A stretch of 64,000 nucleotides of DNA, taken from Prochlorococcus sp. AG-347-G20 (GTDB lineage Bacteria; Cyanobacteriota; Cyanobacteriia; PCC-6307; Cyanobiaceae). The stretch lies in assembly GCA_003281645.1 (NCBI GenBank), contig QCBJ01000006.1, forward strand, positions 1 to 64,000, in the 5' to 3' direction. The notes under the pieces were generated by a model. That model had not been told where the DNA came from and made no database searches. It saw nothing but the letters and a program-made list of their open reading frames with translations. This document shows, piece by piece, positions 11,291-23,451 of this stretch. The position numbers were made by a program, and so were the translations under genes. Position 1 is the stretch's first letter. Each line of letters starts with the position of its first letter.

Positions 11291-12187
11291 ATGTCATTAA
11301 AATTAGACGGTAAAAAACTATCTCTAGAAATTGAAGAAAGATTATCTAATTTTATCTCGAGTAATAAAAAAATTGCAAAAAGAGCTCCCGGTTTAGCTGT
11401 AATAAGAATAGGTGAAGACCCCGCGAGTGGTGTTTACGTTAATAATAAGGAAAAAGCATGTTCAAGGGTTGGAATAAAGAGCTTTATCTTTCATCTAAAA
11501 GATAGTGTAGAGCAAAAAGAAGTTGAACAATTAATAATCAGACTTAATTCTGATAAAGATATTGATGGAATGTTACTACAACTTCCTATCCCAAAGAAGT
11601 TTGACGAGCAAAAACTGATCAGCCATATTAATCCAAGCAAAGATGTAGATGGACTAAATGAGATAAACATCGGCAAACTAGTAAAAAATGAGCCTGCGAT
11701 GAGATCATGCACACCAGCAGGAATTATTAATTTATTAAGATCCCAAAATATCACAATTGAAGGCAAGAAAATTGTTGTCATAGGAAGAAGTTTGCTTGTT
11801 GGGAAACCCCTATCGCTTATGTTGTTGAACCTAAATGGCACGGTAACAATTACTCACTCTAAAACATTAAATTTGAATAAAGTTTGTAGAGAAGCCGACA
11901 TTCTAATTGCGGCTGCAGGAAAACCCAATCTTGTAGATTCTAGTTTTGTGAAAGAAGGAGCAGTAATTATTGATGTTGGAATACATAGATTAAAAAGTTC
12001 CGATAAAAATCAAACCAGATTATGTGGCGATGTATTATTAGAAGATGTTATTTCTAAAGTATTTGCTTACACACCTGTCCCAGGGGGTGTTGGACCAATG
12101 ACAGTAACAATGTTACTAGTAAATACTATTTTTAGCTGGCAAAAACAATTTGGTTTATCATCAACTCTTAATGACCTTTTGCCATAA
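11291..12187 (+). CDS. folD: Methylenetetrahydrofolate dehydrogenase / cyclohydrolase
   Basis: 298 aa; [41 protein letters not shown]. Confidence 0.96.
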   Translation: MSLKLDGKKLSLEIEERLSNFISSNKKIAKRAPGLAVIRIGEDPASGVYVNNKEKACSRVGIKSFIFHLKDSVEQKEVEQLIIRLNSDKDIDGMLLQLPIPKKFDEQKLISHINPSKDVDGLNEINIGKLVKNEPAMRSCTPAGIINLLRSQNITIEGKKIVVIGRSLLVGKPLSLMLLNLNGTVTITHSKTLNLNKVCREADILIAAAGKPNLVDSSFVKEGAVIIDVGIHRLKSSDKNQTRLCGDVLLEDVISKVFAYTPVPGGVGPMTVTMLLVNTIFSWQKQFGLSSTLNDLLP

Positions 12188-12223
12188 ACTCCAAGATGAA
12201 ATTTTTTTTACTAAAGGTATAAA

Positions 12224-13126
12224 ATGACTGAAGTTATAAATAGTATTTCTGATTTTGAAAAATATCTTAAAAAAACAAAAAAGGTTGTAGAAGAAGCACT
12301 TGATTTTTCTTTAGGTCCTGAGAATCCAGAAATATTAAGAGAATCAATGAGATATTCCCTCTTAGCTGGAGGGAAAAGAATACGTCCAATTTTATGTTTA
12401 GCATCTTGTGCACTGGCTGGAGGAGAACCTTCTCTTGCAGTTCCTACTGCAGTAGCAATAGAAATGATCCATACAATGTCCTTGATTCATGATGATCTAC
12501 CCGCCATGGATAATGATGACTTGAGGAGAGGTAGGGCAACAAATCATAAAGTATATGGAGATGCAATAGCTATTCTTGCAGGCGATGCTTTATTAACTAG
12601 GGCCTTTGAAATGGTCTCTTTAAGAAGCCCTGGAGTCGATCCAAATAGATTATTAAATGTAGTTGGCGAATTATCCTTAGTTGCTGGTGCACCAGGCTTA
12701 GTCGGGGGACAAGTTGTTGATTTGGAATGCGAAGGAAAGGAAGTCGATCTTGAAACTCTCGAATATATTCATCTTCACAAGACTGGGGCTTTATTGAAGG
12801 CCTGCGTTAGAACAGGCGCGATGATCGCAGGAGCTAACGAAAAACTATTACAAGCTCTGACAACATATGCAGAGGGAATTGGTTTAGCCTTCCAAATAAT
12901 AGATGATATTCTTGATTTAACTTCCAGCAGTGAAAAGCTTGGTAAAACTGCTGGCAAAGATCTTTTAGCTGACAAAACTACTTACCCTAAATTACTTGGA
13001 ATGGAGGAGTCAAAGAAAAGAGCATTTGATTTAGTTGCAAAAGCAAAAAAAGCAATTGAACCTTGGGGTGCGGATGCAAAGTATTTAATATCTTTAGCTG
13101 ACTTTATTACAAATAGAGATAGATAA
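12224..13126 (+). CDS. crtE: Geranylgeranyl diphosphate synthase
   Basis: 300 aa; [26 protein letters not shown]. Confidence 0.95.
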   Translation: MTEVINSISDFEKYLKKTKKVVEEALDFSLGPENPEILRESMRYSLLAGGKRIRPILCLASCALAGGEPSLAVPTAVAIEMIHTMSLIHDDLPAMDNDDLRRGRATNHKVYGDAIAILAGDALLTRAFEMVSLRSPGVDPNRLLNVVGELSLVAGAPGLVGGQVVDLECEGKEVDLETLEYIHLHKTGALLKACVRTGAMIAGANEKLLQALTTYAEGIGLAFQIIDDILDLTSSSEKLGKTAGKDLLADKTTYPKLLGMEESKKRAFDLVAKAKKAIEPWGADAKYLISLADFITNRDR

Positions 13127-13140
13127 TGTTTTTTTAATTT

Positions 13141-13620
13141 ATGCCTGAGTTTTTTTCTTTTTTTAATAATTCAGTTCTTTTCTGGAGCCTATTATCCTGT
13201 TTGCTAGCTCAATTTTTTAAGATCGTATTCAATTTCTTTTCAACTGGTGAAATAAGATTTGGAATTATGTTCGAGACGGGTGGTATGCCTTCAAGTCATT
13301 CCGCCTTAATAACAGGCGCTACATCTGGTATAGGTTATGAATTAGGATTTGATAGCTCAATATTCGCATTATCAGTTGCTGTAGCACTAATAGTTATGTA
13401 CGACGCTAGTGGTGTTCGAAAATCAGCTGGGATTCAAGCCGCAGAAATTAATAAACTATCAAAAAAACTAGACCCTCAATCCGAATTACTGTTAAAAGAA
13501 ACCCTAGGCCATACAAAAATTGAGGTCATGGTAGGGAGTTTTTTAGGACCATTAATCACTTTACCTGGAATGTTTTTTTTAGGTTCTCCTCTCAAAATAT
13601 TTGATTTGGTAATAAATTAA
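13141..13620 (+). CDS. Divergent PAP2 family membrane protein
   Basis: 159 aa; GGMPSSHSALITG, YDASGVRKSAG, LGHTKIEVMVG. Confidence 0.87.
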   Translation: MPEFFSFFNNSVLFWSLLSCLLAQFFKIVFNFFSTGEIRFGIMFETGGMPSSHSALITGATSGIGYELGFDSSIFALSVAVALIVMYDASGVRKSAGIQAAEINKLSKKLDPQSELLLKETLGHTKIEVMVGSFLGPLITLPGMFFLGSPLKIFDLVIN

Positions 13621-15008
13621 GAATGCTTTGAAAAAGTAATTTGGGTGGCATCTATAAAGTTTTTTGCGACTTCTTGAGAACTTGGCAAATGTAAGTGAAT
13701 CCAACTTGCATGTAATTTTTCATCAAAAAAGCCTTCATTTTTGTATCCAGTTTTCCAAGATTTAATTTTCCATGGGGAAGAAAGTTTCTTCTGATGATCA
13801 GCCTTTCCAAAATCAAGTTCAGATAAATTATTTTCAATTTCCCAATAATGAAATTCATGTCCTCGAATTAATTGATTTTGTTTAATGATCGGAGTATCTT
13901 TTAAACCCTCAATGTATCTATAACCTACTGAAAGCTTACTTTTTTTTGATCTAAAAGGCAGAATGCCACTCATTTTATGGTTATTACCATTTTCATCTTT
14001 TATGAAGTCTCCTAAAATCATCATCCCTCCGCACTCAGCATATATAAATCCATTTTTACGGAATTTCTTTAAAGAATTTAAACTTTTTGTAGAGTTACTT
14101 ATATGATCAGCATATTTTTCAGGGAATCCCCCAGGGATAATTAAAGAAGAAGCCTCATTAGGTATTTCTTCATCGTCATAAATACTCCATGAAATTAATG
14201 GAATGCCTATTTCACTCAAAAACTCCTTAGTTTCAGGGTATTGAAAATGAAAGATTTTATCTTCTGCAATTGCTATAGGTTTACTTTTGTCTATTTTAAA
14301 ATCTTTAAAATTGACAGAATTAAATATTTTCTTTTGAGGAGATTTCAGAAATTTAATAAGAGAAAATACATCAAGGTTTCTTTCGGCGAAATTTGCAAAA
14401 TATTCAACATCAATTTCTTTTTCATTTTCCATTGGAGATATCAAACCTAAATTAGCTTTGTTTAAAGTTATTTTTGAATCAGATGGTAAAAAACCAAGAA
14501 TTTCGATTTCTTCATTTTTAAAAACCTCTTTGATCAATTTTTTATGTCTATCTGAATTAACGTTGTTAAATATAATTCCTGCCATTGACAAATCACTATC
14601 AAAATCTCTAAAACCTCGAATAGTCGCAAGAAGAGAAGCTACTTGACCTCTAGCATTAACAATAAAAATTATTGGAGCATTGAGAAGTTTAGAAATATTA
14701 GCTGTACTTGAATAGGTTGTTGCCCCTAATCCATCAAATAGACCCATTGCCCCTTCAATTAATGAGAATTCATATTTTAAAGAATGTTTAAAAAAACATT
14801 CTTTAACCCATTCCTCACCACTTAAAAAAATATCTAAATTCCTACAAATAGGTTGGCCAATTGAACTAAGTTGTTGCTGATCAAGATAATCTGGGCCAAC
14901 CTTGAAAGTTTGTAACTTTATACCTTTTGAGAATGCCCAACAAGATAGCAAAAGCGATAATGTAGTTTTTCCACTATCAGTTGAAGGAGAAGATATTACA
15001 CAAGGCAT
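13617..15008 (-). CDS. cobB: Cobyrinic acid a,c-diamide synthase
   Basis: 463 aa; SPSTDSGKTTLSLLL, IIPGGFPEKYA, YAECGGMMIL. Confidence 0.92.
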   Translation of the reverse strand: MPCVISSPSTDSGKTTLSLLLSCWAFSKGIKLQTFKVGPDYLDQQQLSSIGQPICRNLDIFLSGEEWVKECFFKHSLKYEFSLIEGAMGLFDGLGATTYSSTANISKLLNAPIIFIVNARGQVASLLATIRGFRDFDSDLSMAGIIFNNVNSDRHKKLIKEVFKNEEIEILGFLPSDSKITLNKANLGLISPMENEKEIDVEYFANFAERNLDVFSLIKFLKSPQKKIFNSVNFKDFKIDKSKPIAIAEDKIFHFQYPETKEFLSEIGIPLISWSIYDDEEIPNEASSLIIPGGFPEKYADHISNSTKSLNSLKKFRKNGFIYAECGGMMILGDFIKDENGNNHKMSGILPFRSKKSKLSVGYRYIEGLKDTPIIKQNQLIRGHEFHYWEIENNLSELDFGKADHQKKLSSPWKIKSWKTGYKNEGFFDEKLHASWIHLHLPSSQEVAKNFIDATQITFSKHS

Positions 15009-15011
15009 CTA

Positions 15012-16313
15012 TTAGTTATTAAAACCATTAAATATTTGAAGGGCTATTTTAATAGAATTTTCAAAAAGAGGACTGGTATTACCTCTACTACTTCCCAACA
15101 ATTTACTAACATCATACTCTGAGGTAGAAAAAGAATTTGGAACAACTTGTTCTATTAATTCCATATTAGCCATTCCCCCTGCTTCAAGTCTCATACACTC
15201 CACTGATTCACAGCCAAGTATTACACAAGTGTTATTTTTTTGAACCTCACTAATTTTTGAAATCAGCCTCAATCCAATAACTTGTCCTAAATGAATACTT
15301 GGATTTCCCAAAGATAAGGGATTAATTGATGCAGAAATTACTTCGCCATTAATTCTTTCAAACTCTATTTTTATTGATTCTATATCCCTTTCAACTCTCA
15401 GAAATGACCAACCAAGCTTATCGCTAATCCATGAAATCAAAAACAAGGCTTGGATTATATGATCTCCTGCGATATCAATGTCAATATCAGTTATATGATC
15501 TAAAATTTGTCTCCTAGAGGGCGGATCAAAAATCATTGCCAATGATTCCCTCCAATTTTTCAATCTAACCCAATTCAAATCATTTATAGCTTTATTTGCG
15601 TTATTTAATTGATCTAAAACTTTTAAACATCTTTGAGGCGATCCAAGAGCAGTATCAATTATTAACCTTAGACCATAATTAGTAAAAAATTCGAAGATTT
15701 CGGGCGATTCATCTAAGCTTCCATTCCACCACAACCATGAAGGTAATTCATCAATTGATAAACCATCAATTATTTTTAATCCTTTATTAGATATTGAGGC
15801 CGAGTCCCCTCTAATAACAACTAAATCACCACATATAGGTTGCATAGCTGAAGTATCACTTAATGGACAGTAAGCGGATACAAAAGTTTTGATATCTGAA
15901 TTTTTATTTAATGTTGGCGCTAGAGTTATTAATCTTCTTGGATTCAATGTACTTATTGATGATTCAAAAAATTGTCCTCTAAAATCATCAAAGTCTTTAT
16001 TAGATAAATTTTTCTTCAACAAATTCAATACTTCTTCACTATTAAGGGAAGTAGTGATAGGAAGTCCTTGATCTAATATAAATTTTTTAGCAACTTCAAT
16101 TATCTCTGGACTTAAATTTCCAGTAATTGGGCCATTTACTAATCCTTTTTGAACCAAACATTGTTCTAGCCAAGCAGGCTGCCAGACCATTAATGTAAAA
16201 GTATTAGCTCCACTATTATCATTATCTTCTGAAATCCATAATTTATTGAGGTAATTAGAAATTTCCTGATAAGGCAGCTCTAAAGGGGTTTGGAGTGTTA
16301 GTTGAGGTTTCAT
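15012..16313 (-). CDS. opcA: Glucose-6-phosphate dehydrogenase assembly protein
   Basis: 433 aa, directly downstream of zwf; OpcA-like sequence. Confidence 0.9.
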   Translation of the reverse strand: MKPQLTLQTPLELPYQEISNYLNKLWISEDNDNSGANTFTLMVWQPAWLEQCLVQKGLVNGPITGNLSPEIIEVAKKFILDQGLPITTSLNSEEVLNLLKKNLSNKDFDDFRGQFFESSISTLNPRRLITLAPTLNKNSDIKTFVSAYCPLSDTSAMQPICGDLVVIRGDSASISNKGLKIIDGLSIDELPSWLWWNGSLDESPEIFEFFTNYGLRLIIDTALGSPQRCLKVLDQLNNANKAINDLNWVRLKNWRESLAMIFDPPSRRQILDHITDIDIDIAGDHIIQALFLISWISDKLGWSFLRVERDIESIKIEFERINGEVISASINPLSLGNPSIHLGQVIGLRLISKISEVQKNNTCVILGCESVECMRLEAGGMANMELIEQVVPNSFSTSEYDVSKLLGSSRGNTSPLFENSIKIALQIFNGFNN

Positions 16314-16315
16314 AT

Positions 16316-17839
16316 TTAGGGTCTACGCCAGAAAATATTATCTTTTGAAATTAATTGATCAGACTCAGGAGGTCCCCACGTCATAGATTCATAATTATAA
16401 ATAGGTAACTTCCAAGGAGAATTATCCATCAATTCTATTAATGGCGTATAAATTTTCCAGGCTGCTTCTACTTCATCACTTCGAGTAAATAGGGTTGGGT
16501 CAGAAAGCATTGCATCAGCTAATAATCTTACATAGCCCTCATCTGAAGGTTCTCCAAATGATTCATCATAAGAAAATTCCATCTCAACAGGTCTTGATTT
16601 CATTCCAGAGCCAGGAGATTTTACCTCAAATTTGAAAGTAGCACCTTCATTTGGCTGAATTCTAAGGATAAGTTGATTTGGGGCAGGATTTATTATTGTT
16701 GATTCAAATAAATGAACAGGAACGTCTTTAAAAGTTAAGACTATTTCTCCAAGTCTTTTAGGTAGTCTTTTACCTGTTCTCAAATAAAAAGGAACCCCTT
16801 GCCAACGCCAGTTATCAACGAAAACTTTTGTCGCAATATAAGTTTCTGTTGTGCTATTACAATTAACACCATCTTCCTGCCTGTATCCTTTTAGTCGATT
16901 TGAAATATTTCCTCCTTCTCCATATTGACCTCTTATGCAACAATTCCAAGGTTCATTTTCGTCAGCAAGTTTTGAAGCTTGAAGAACCTTAGCTTTTTCA
17001 TTTCTTATTGCTTCTGGTTCAAACTTTCCAGGAGGTTCCATAGCAGTAACAGCAAGCATTTGTGTCATATGATTTTGAAGCATATCCCTTAAAGCACCAG
17101 AGCTTTCGTAATAACCTGCTCTATCTTCAACACCCACTGTTTCAGATGAAGTAATTTGAACACTTGATATATAATTTCTGTTCCAGATTGGTTCAAAAAT
17201 AGTGTTAGCAAACCTCAAAACAAGAATATTCTGAACTGTCTCTTTACCTAAATAATGATCAATCCTATAAATCTGACTTTCTTCAGCGCAACTTTGGACG
17301 ATCTTATTCAATTTTTTTGCACTTGAATAATCTCTTCCAAAAGGTTTTTCAATCACTAAACGACTTTTCTTAGGGTCATCTAAAAGGCCAGCTGCTTTAA
17401 GAGCTTTACATCCACTTGCATAGAAATTCGGAGATACTGACAAATAAAATGTTCTATTCCCATGAGTAGCTTGTGTTTTATCAATTTCATTTAATCTCTT
17501 AGAAAGCCTTAATACATGATCACTTTGTTGTAGATCAACAGGTTCATAGAAAAGATAATTAGAAAATTGTTCCCACTCCCTTTCTTTACCAGATATTTGA
17601 TTTGATAGCTTTACTTTCATCTTTTCTTTAAACTCATTATCAGTCCAAGGCCTTCTCGCACAACCAACTATGCCAAATTCACTAGGAATTCTTCTTTGCA
17701 AATATAGTTCAAATAATGCTGGTATTAATTTTCTATGAGTAAGATCTCCACTAGCACCAAATATTACTATGCATTGTGGAGATATGACTCTTTCCTGACG
17801 TAAACCTAATCTTAGAGGATTACTTAAAGTTGAAGGCAT
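16316..17839 (-). CDS. zwf: Glucose-6-phosphate 1-dehydrogenase
   Basis: 507 aa; IFGASGDLTHRKLIPALF, RIDHYLGKETVQN. Confidence 0.97.
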   Translation of the reverse strand: MPSTLSNPLRLGLRQERVISPQCIVIFGASGDLTHRKLIPALFELYLQRRIPSEFGIVGCARRPWTDNEFKEKMKVKLSNQISGKEREWEQFSNYLFYEPVDLQQSDHVLRLSKRLNEIDKTQATHGNRTFYLSVSPNFYASGCKALKAAGLLDDPKKSRLVIEKPFGRDYSSAKKLNKIVQSCAEESQIYRIDHYLGKETVQNILVLRFANTIFEPIWNRNYISSVQITSSETVGVEDRAGYYESSGALRDMLQNHMTQMLAVTAMEPPGKFEPEAIRNEKAKVLQASKLADENEPWNCCIRGQYGEGGNISNRLKGYRQEDGVNCNSTTETYIATKVFVDNWRWQGVPFYLRTGKRLPKRLGEIVLTFKDVPVHLFESTIINPAPNQLILRIQPNEGATFKFEVKSPGSGMKSRPVEMEFSYDESFGEPSDEGYVRLLADAMLSDPTLFTRSDEVEAAWKIYTPLIELMDNSPWKLPIYNYESMTWGPPESDQLISKDNIFWRRP

Positions 17840-17948
17840 ATTTTTAGTATTCTTTATTTAAAATCCTCTTTTTTTCAAATATTAGCTACATATTGTGTCT
17901 AAACCAAAAAGTATTTAGGAAGTGAACCTAAATTTAAATATCAAAGAT

Positions 17949-19079
<1,131 letters not shown>

Positions 19080-19257
19080 TTAGATTTCTTTAATAAAAGA
19101 TTATCAATTTGTAGTTTAATTTGTAGTGATTTTACAAAAATGGTTACGTTTTGAGATCGGGATAAATAAAAGAAATTATTTTAATTTTTCAGTATTTGTT
19201 GCTTTTATCAGTATAGTTACACAGAAATAATTTTTTATCTAATTAAAAAATTCATTT

Positions 19258-19785
19258 ATGAATAATCCTCAAGAATCAGAAGATCATCCTAAGAACAATG
19301 ATTACAGGACAATTGAGCAGACGATGGAGAAGTTTTCCGGTGGGACAAGACGACTAGCAGCTCAACTTACAACTTCTGCAAGTTTTGATTCTTTGTGGAG
19401 TGTTTTAACAGATTATGATCGGCTAAATCTCTACATACCAAATCTTTTATCGAGCAAAAAAATATTTCAGAAGGGAAATAATGTCCATCTTAAACAAGTT
19501 GGGGCTCAGGATTTCCTTGGCATGAAGTTTTCAGCTGAAGTAACTATAGATTTATTTGAAGATAAGGAGCTTGGCCTCTTAAAATTTAATTTAATAAAAG
19601 GAGATTTCAGAAAGTTTGAGGGTAGTTGGAAAATTCAAAATATTAAAAATACTTCAACAAACTCATTAATTTATGATCTTACTGTTCAAGGTTGTCAGTG
19701 GATGCCAATAGGGATGATAGAGAAAAGACTTAAAAAAGATCTTTCAGAAAATTTAATTGCCGTAGATAGGCAAGCAAAATCATAA
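19258..19785 (+). CDS. SRPBCC / polyketide cyclase-like (coenzyme Q-binding type) protein
   Basis: 175 aa; SFDSLWSVLTDYDRLNLYIPNLLSS. Confidence 0.75.
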   Translation: MNNPQESEDHPKNNDYRTIEQTMEKFSGGTRRLAAQLTTSASFDSLWSVLTDYDRLNLYIPNLLSSKKIFQKGNNVHLKQVGAQDFLGMKFSAEVTIDLFEDKELGLLKFNLIKGDFRKFEGSWKIQNIKNTSTNSLIYDLTVQGCQWMPIGMIEKRLKKDLSENLIAVDRQAKS

Positions 19786-19811
19786 AAAAGATCGTTATAA
19801 ATTTAAATTAA

Positions 19812-19884
19812 TAGCCCCAAGGGGATTCGAACCCCTGTCGCCTCCGTGAAAGGGAGGTGTCCTAGGCCTCTAGACGATGGGGCC
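19812..19884 (-). tRNA. trnE: tRNA-Glu (UUC)
   Basis: Minus strand GGCCCCATCGTCTAGAGGCCTAGGACACCTCCCTTTCACGGAGGCGACAGGGGTTCGAATCCCCTTGGGGCTA; anticodon TTC. Confidence 0.97.
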
Positions 19885-19925
19885 TGGAAATTAGCATAAC
19901 AGCTTATTAAAAACTAAGAGTAAGG

Positions 19926-21044
19926 CTAACCTTTCGTCAAGTATTGTTGCTCTTTGTTTTGTCCTTGCCACACAGGAACTGTGAAATGGAAGCAGGAACC
20001 TTCCCCTACTTCAGATACGACCCATATTCTTCCTCCATGGACTTGTACTATTCTCCTACATACTGATAACCCTATACCAAATCCTGAAGTTCCTTCAGAA
20101 GTCTGTGGAAGTCTAACCCTATCTAGAAAAATTCTTTTTTGTTCGCTCAAAGGAATACCTGCACCTTTGTCACAAATTGTTATTTCTACCCATTGATTTG
20201 TCTTATGAATCATAGTGATTTTTATAGATCCAGAATCTTTAGAAAATTTAATAGCATTTTCAATTAAATTTAAAAATACTTGCCTCATTCTTCTTTGATC
20301 TGCAAATACACTTGGCAGATCAGATGGAATATCAGTATCAATTTCAATATTCCTTAATCTCCAGAATTTTTCTAATTCGAGTATTACTTCAGCACTAATA
20401 TTACCTAAATCAATTTTCTGAGGATTAAATAATGCTTCCCATTTAGTTGTTCCAACCTCTAAAAGATCCTGAGATAAGAGTTCAATCTCTTCAAGACGTC
20501 TTTTAATAACCTCCTGCAATTTTGAAATATCTATTTGTCCGAGTTTTTGACTTTGAACAGCCAAAGTAGCAGCAGTTAAGGGTGTTCTTAATTCATGCGC
20601 GACCATTCTTAATAATCTTTCCTGAGATTCTATTCTTTTTGTTAATGTCTCATTTTCTTGTCTTAAAACAAGAAGTTCGTCTTCCAATAGAAACTCTTTT
20701 TGAGTTCTTGTTGAATCAATTTTGGATGGCTGCAAATTAATCCCAAGATTTTTTGTTAAGCCTTCCTGTGACCACCTTGGCAACCATTTTTGCAACTGAG
20801 AGAAAATATTACTTCCAGCAAATATTTGCTTTGGAGCAGGGGAAACCTTTATAAGAGCAGGAATAGCGACTAATCTATGTAATTCAAGTAATTCTGGTTG
20901 CTCTGTGGGTTCTGAGATCTGAAGAGATGTCTCAAATTCACAATCATCTGATTCTAAATAAGCTATTAGGGACTTAATATCATTACTAGAAAGTTGATTT
21001 CTAGCTGCCACAAGTATTAATTTTAGCTCTTTTTTATCATTCAA
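19926..21044 (-). CDS. sasA: Circadian clock sensor histidine kinase SasA
   Basis: 372 aa; KaiB-like N-terminus plus [13 protein letters not shown]-box, N and G boxes. Confidence 0.93.
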   Translation of the reverse strand: MNDKKELKLILVAARNQLSSNDIKSLIAYLESDDCEFETSLQISEPTEQPELLELHRLVAIPALIKVSPAPKQIFAGSNIFSQLQKWLPRWSQEGLTKNLGINLQPSKIDSTRTQKEFLLEDELLVLRQENETLTKRIESQERLLRMVAHELRTPLTAATLAVQSQKLGQIDISKLQEVIKRRLEEIELLSQDLLEVGTTKWEALFNPQKIDLGNISAEVILELEKFWRLRNIEIDTDIPSDLPSVFADQRRMRQVFLNLIENAIKFSKDSGSIKITMIHKTNQWVEITICDKGAGIPLSEQKRIFLDRVRLPQTSEGTSGFGIGLSVCRRIVQVHGGRIWVVSEVGEGSCFHFTVPVWQGQNKEQQYLTKG

Positions 21045-21150
21045 ATGAATTCCTCTGAAGTGTTGAAAAGCTGTTAATCCTTATAAACACCTTAAGATAT
21101 TTTTTTTTATTTTACAGATAGGCTATTAAATAAATAGGACTTTTTTATAA

Positions 21151-21690
21151 ATGGTTGCTATTAATCCAAAGAAAAATATAAATTTTGGTGAAAACCCTCC
21201 TGAAATCAACTTAAATAGTAATTTAAAAAGGTGGTTTTCCAGGAATATCGGATTATGGAAATCTAATAGAACATATTTTCTCGATGAAGCACAAAAAACT
21301 TATAATTTAATTATGAATATAAATATTCAAGCTCTCGAGAGTAAGTCTGAATGGGAGTCTCATTATAAATTTACTTGGTATCCAGAAAAAAAATATAATT
21401 TCTTTGACGAAAATTCCCAGTATAAAGAAAGAGGAGAAATGCATGCATTTTTAAAAGGCCATCAACTTAAAAGGGAAAATTTTTATCTAAGTAATGATGA
21501 AGGTATTTCAAATATTAAACAAGTCGACGAACACGAAATGATTTTTGAATCTTCTTACAAAGATTGGTATATTCTTGAACATACAAGACTTGTTGATTCT
21601 GATAATTATAGATTTAGGGTTATATATTCATGGAACAAAGATATGCTTAAAATAGTAGAGAATCATCACGAAATTAAAATTATTAAATAA
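21151..21690 (+). CDS. Conserved hypothetical; possibly CpeS/CpcS-like lipocalin-fold protein
   Basis: 179 aa; NIGLWKSNRTYF near N-terminus and lipocalin-like beta-rich pattern; family assignment weak. Confidence 0.4.
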   Translation: MVAINPKKNINFGENPPEINLNSNLKRWFSRNIGLWKSNRTYFLDEAQKTYNLIMNINIQALESKSEWESHYKFTWYPEKKYNFFDENSQYKERGEMHAFLKGHQLKRENFYLSNDEGISNIKQVDEHEMIFESSYKDWYILEHTRLVDSDNYRFRVIYSWNKDMLKIVENHHEIKIIK

Positions 21691-21761
21691 ATTCTGTGGC
21701 AGATTTAGTTTGAAAATAAAAAATGTTATCTTTATTAAAGTGAATAAAAAATAAATCAAAT

Positions 21762-22196
21762 ATGAGTATAAAAATATTTAAAATTTTTGCAATTCCTCTA
21801 ATTTTTTCATCTTTTTTATTTGATACAAATAATGAATTTAATAAAGTAAATGCAAATGTTAAAAATTCGCCTGCCAATAAAAATGATTTAGATTTATATC
21901 ATGGGATGGGTGTTTCATTTCTATGCAATGCGACAAGAAAAGGATTTGATCTGGATTTCCCAAAAACATTAAACGTTGCCTCAGCAACCTTCGCATCAGT
22001 TGTATCACAAAAACATGGAGGGAAAATAATAGAGAAAAAGAAAGAACAAACAGTTGATATGAAGCAATTACAATTTATTGCATCTCTGCAATTAGTTGAA
22101 TCAGCTCTTCAAGTGTGTCCAGATAATGTTCCTGAAAAGATCGAAAAACAATTTAAGATTGAAACTGAGAGAATCAAGAAATTACAAGGTTTGTAA
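21762..22196 (+). CDS. Conserved hypothetical, probably exported
   Basis: 144 aa with N-terminal hydrophobic segment. Confidence 0.6.
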   Translation: MSIKIFKIFAIPLIFSSFLFDTNNEFNKVNANVKNSPANKNDLDLYHGMGVSFLCNATRKGFDLDFPKTLNVASATFASVVSQKHGGKIIEKKKEQTVDMKQLQFIASLQLVESALQVCPDNVPEKIEKQFKIETERIKKLQGL

Positions 22197-22209
22197 AAAA
22201 TAATTTTTT

Positions 22210-23205
22210 TTATCTAAACATAGAACTAACAGAACTTTCTTCGTGGATTCTCCAAATAGCTTCCCCAAGCATATTTGCGACGGAAAGAACTTTTAACTGT
22301 GGAAAATTATCTTTATGTATAACTGGTATGCTGTTAGTCACAATAACTTGTTCGAAAAGATTCTTAGAACTTAATCTTTCATAAGAAGGAGGAGAAAATA
22401 CAGCATGTGAGGCACACGCAAATATTCTATTAGCCCCTTCTTTTTTTAGTAAATTTGCTCCAGAACAAATTGTACCTCCCGTGTCTATCATGTCGTCTAT
22501 AAGAATAGCCGTTTTACCATTGACTTCACCGATAACGGTTAGACTTTCAGCAATATTATGCGCAGCTCTCCTTTTATCAATGATAGCCAATGGCGCATCA
22601 TTCATTAATTTCGCGAATGCTCTTGCTCTTGCTACCCCACCTACATCAGGAGAGACTACAACTATATCTTCTAAATCTAGAGATTCTAGATAATCAATTA
22701 ATACAGGTGAACCGTAAATATGATCGCATGGTATATCGAAGTAGCCTTGTATTTGAGCCGAGTGTAAGTCCATCGCTAAAACCCTATCAACTCCTGATCT
22801 CTCTAGTAAATTGGCAGTTAATTTTGCAGTTATAGACTCTCTTCCTGAGGTTTTCCTATCTGCCCTTGCATATCCAAAATAGGGAATTACAGCAGTTATT
22901 TGTCTTGCAGAAGCTCTTTTGCAAGCGTCAACCATGATCATGAGCTCCATTAAACTATCGTTTACAGGAGCACATGTAGGTTGTATAAGAAAAACATCAC
23001 AACCTCTGATAGATTGCTGGATCTGAACATAAAGTTCTCCATCTGCAAACCTTTTAGATATTAAAGGTACATTTTCAATCCCTAAGTATGATGCAATTTC
23101 TTCAGCTAACTTTGGATTTGTTGTCCCACTTACTAACCTTAATCTACTATTAGTTAGATTTAAGTTCGATTCTTTACTCTGCATTGCCGTGATAAAACTT
23201 GTCAC
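22210..23205 (-). CDS. prsA: Ribose-phosphate pyrophosphokinase
   Basis: 331 aa; DLHSAQIQGYFDIPCDH, VVSPDVGGVARARAFA, ILIDDMIDTGGTI. Confidence 0.97.
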   Translation of the reverse strand: MTSFITAMQSKESNLNLTNSRLRLVSGTTNPKLAEEIASYLGIENVPLISKRFADGELYVQIQQSIRGCDVFLIQPTCAPVNDSLMELMIMVDACKRASARQITAVIPYFGYARADRKTSGRESITAKLTANLLERSGVDRVLAMDLHSAQIQGYFDIPCDHIYGSPVLIDYLESLDLEDIVVVSPDVGGVARARAFAKLMNDAPLAIIDKRRAAHNIAESLTVIGEVNGKTAILIDDMIDTGGTICSGANLLKKEGANRIFACASHAVFSPPSYERLSSKNLFEQVIVTNSIPVIHKDNFPQLKVLSVANMLGEAIWRIHEESSVSSMFR

Positions 23206-23451
23206 GAAATTTGCACCACAAAACTATATTATCATCGTAGTCGTTTATGTGAATTTCGCAAAAGATAATGACTAGATATTTTCAAAAGTCAGCTAAATTA
23301 AGCAAAAAGTTGTTGATTAAAAATTAGAATTTATATTTATACAGACTTAAAAATCAGCAATGATATTTGTCAATTAAAAAAAATTTGTATAAGGTTGAAT
23401 TTAGAGAATTAAAAACACGTTAAGTTTAAAGAATCAAAATATATTGAAAAC

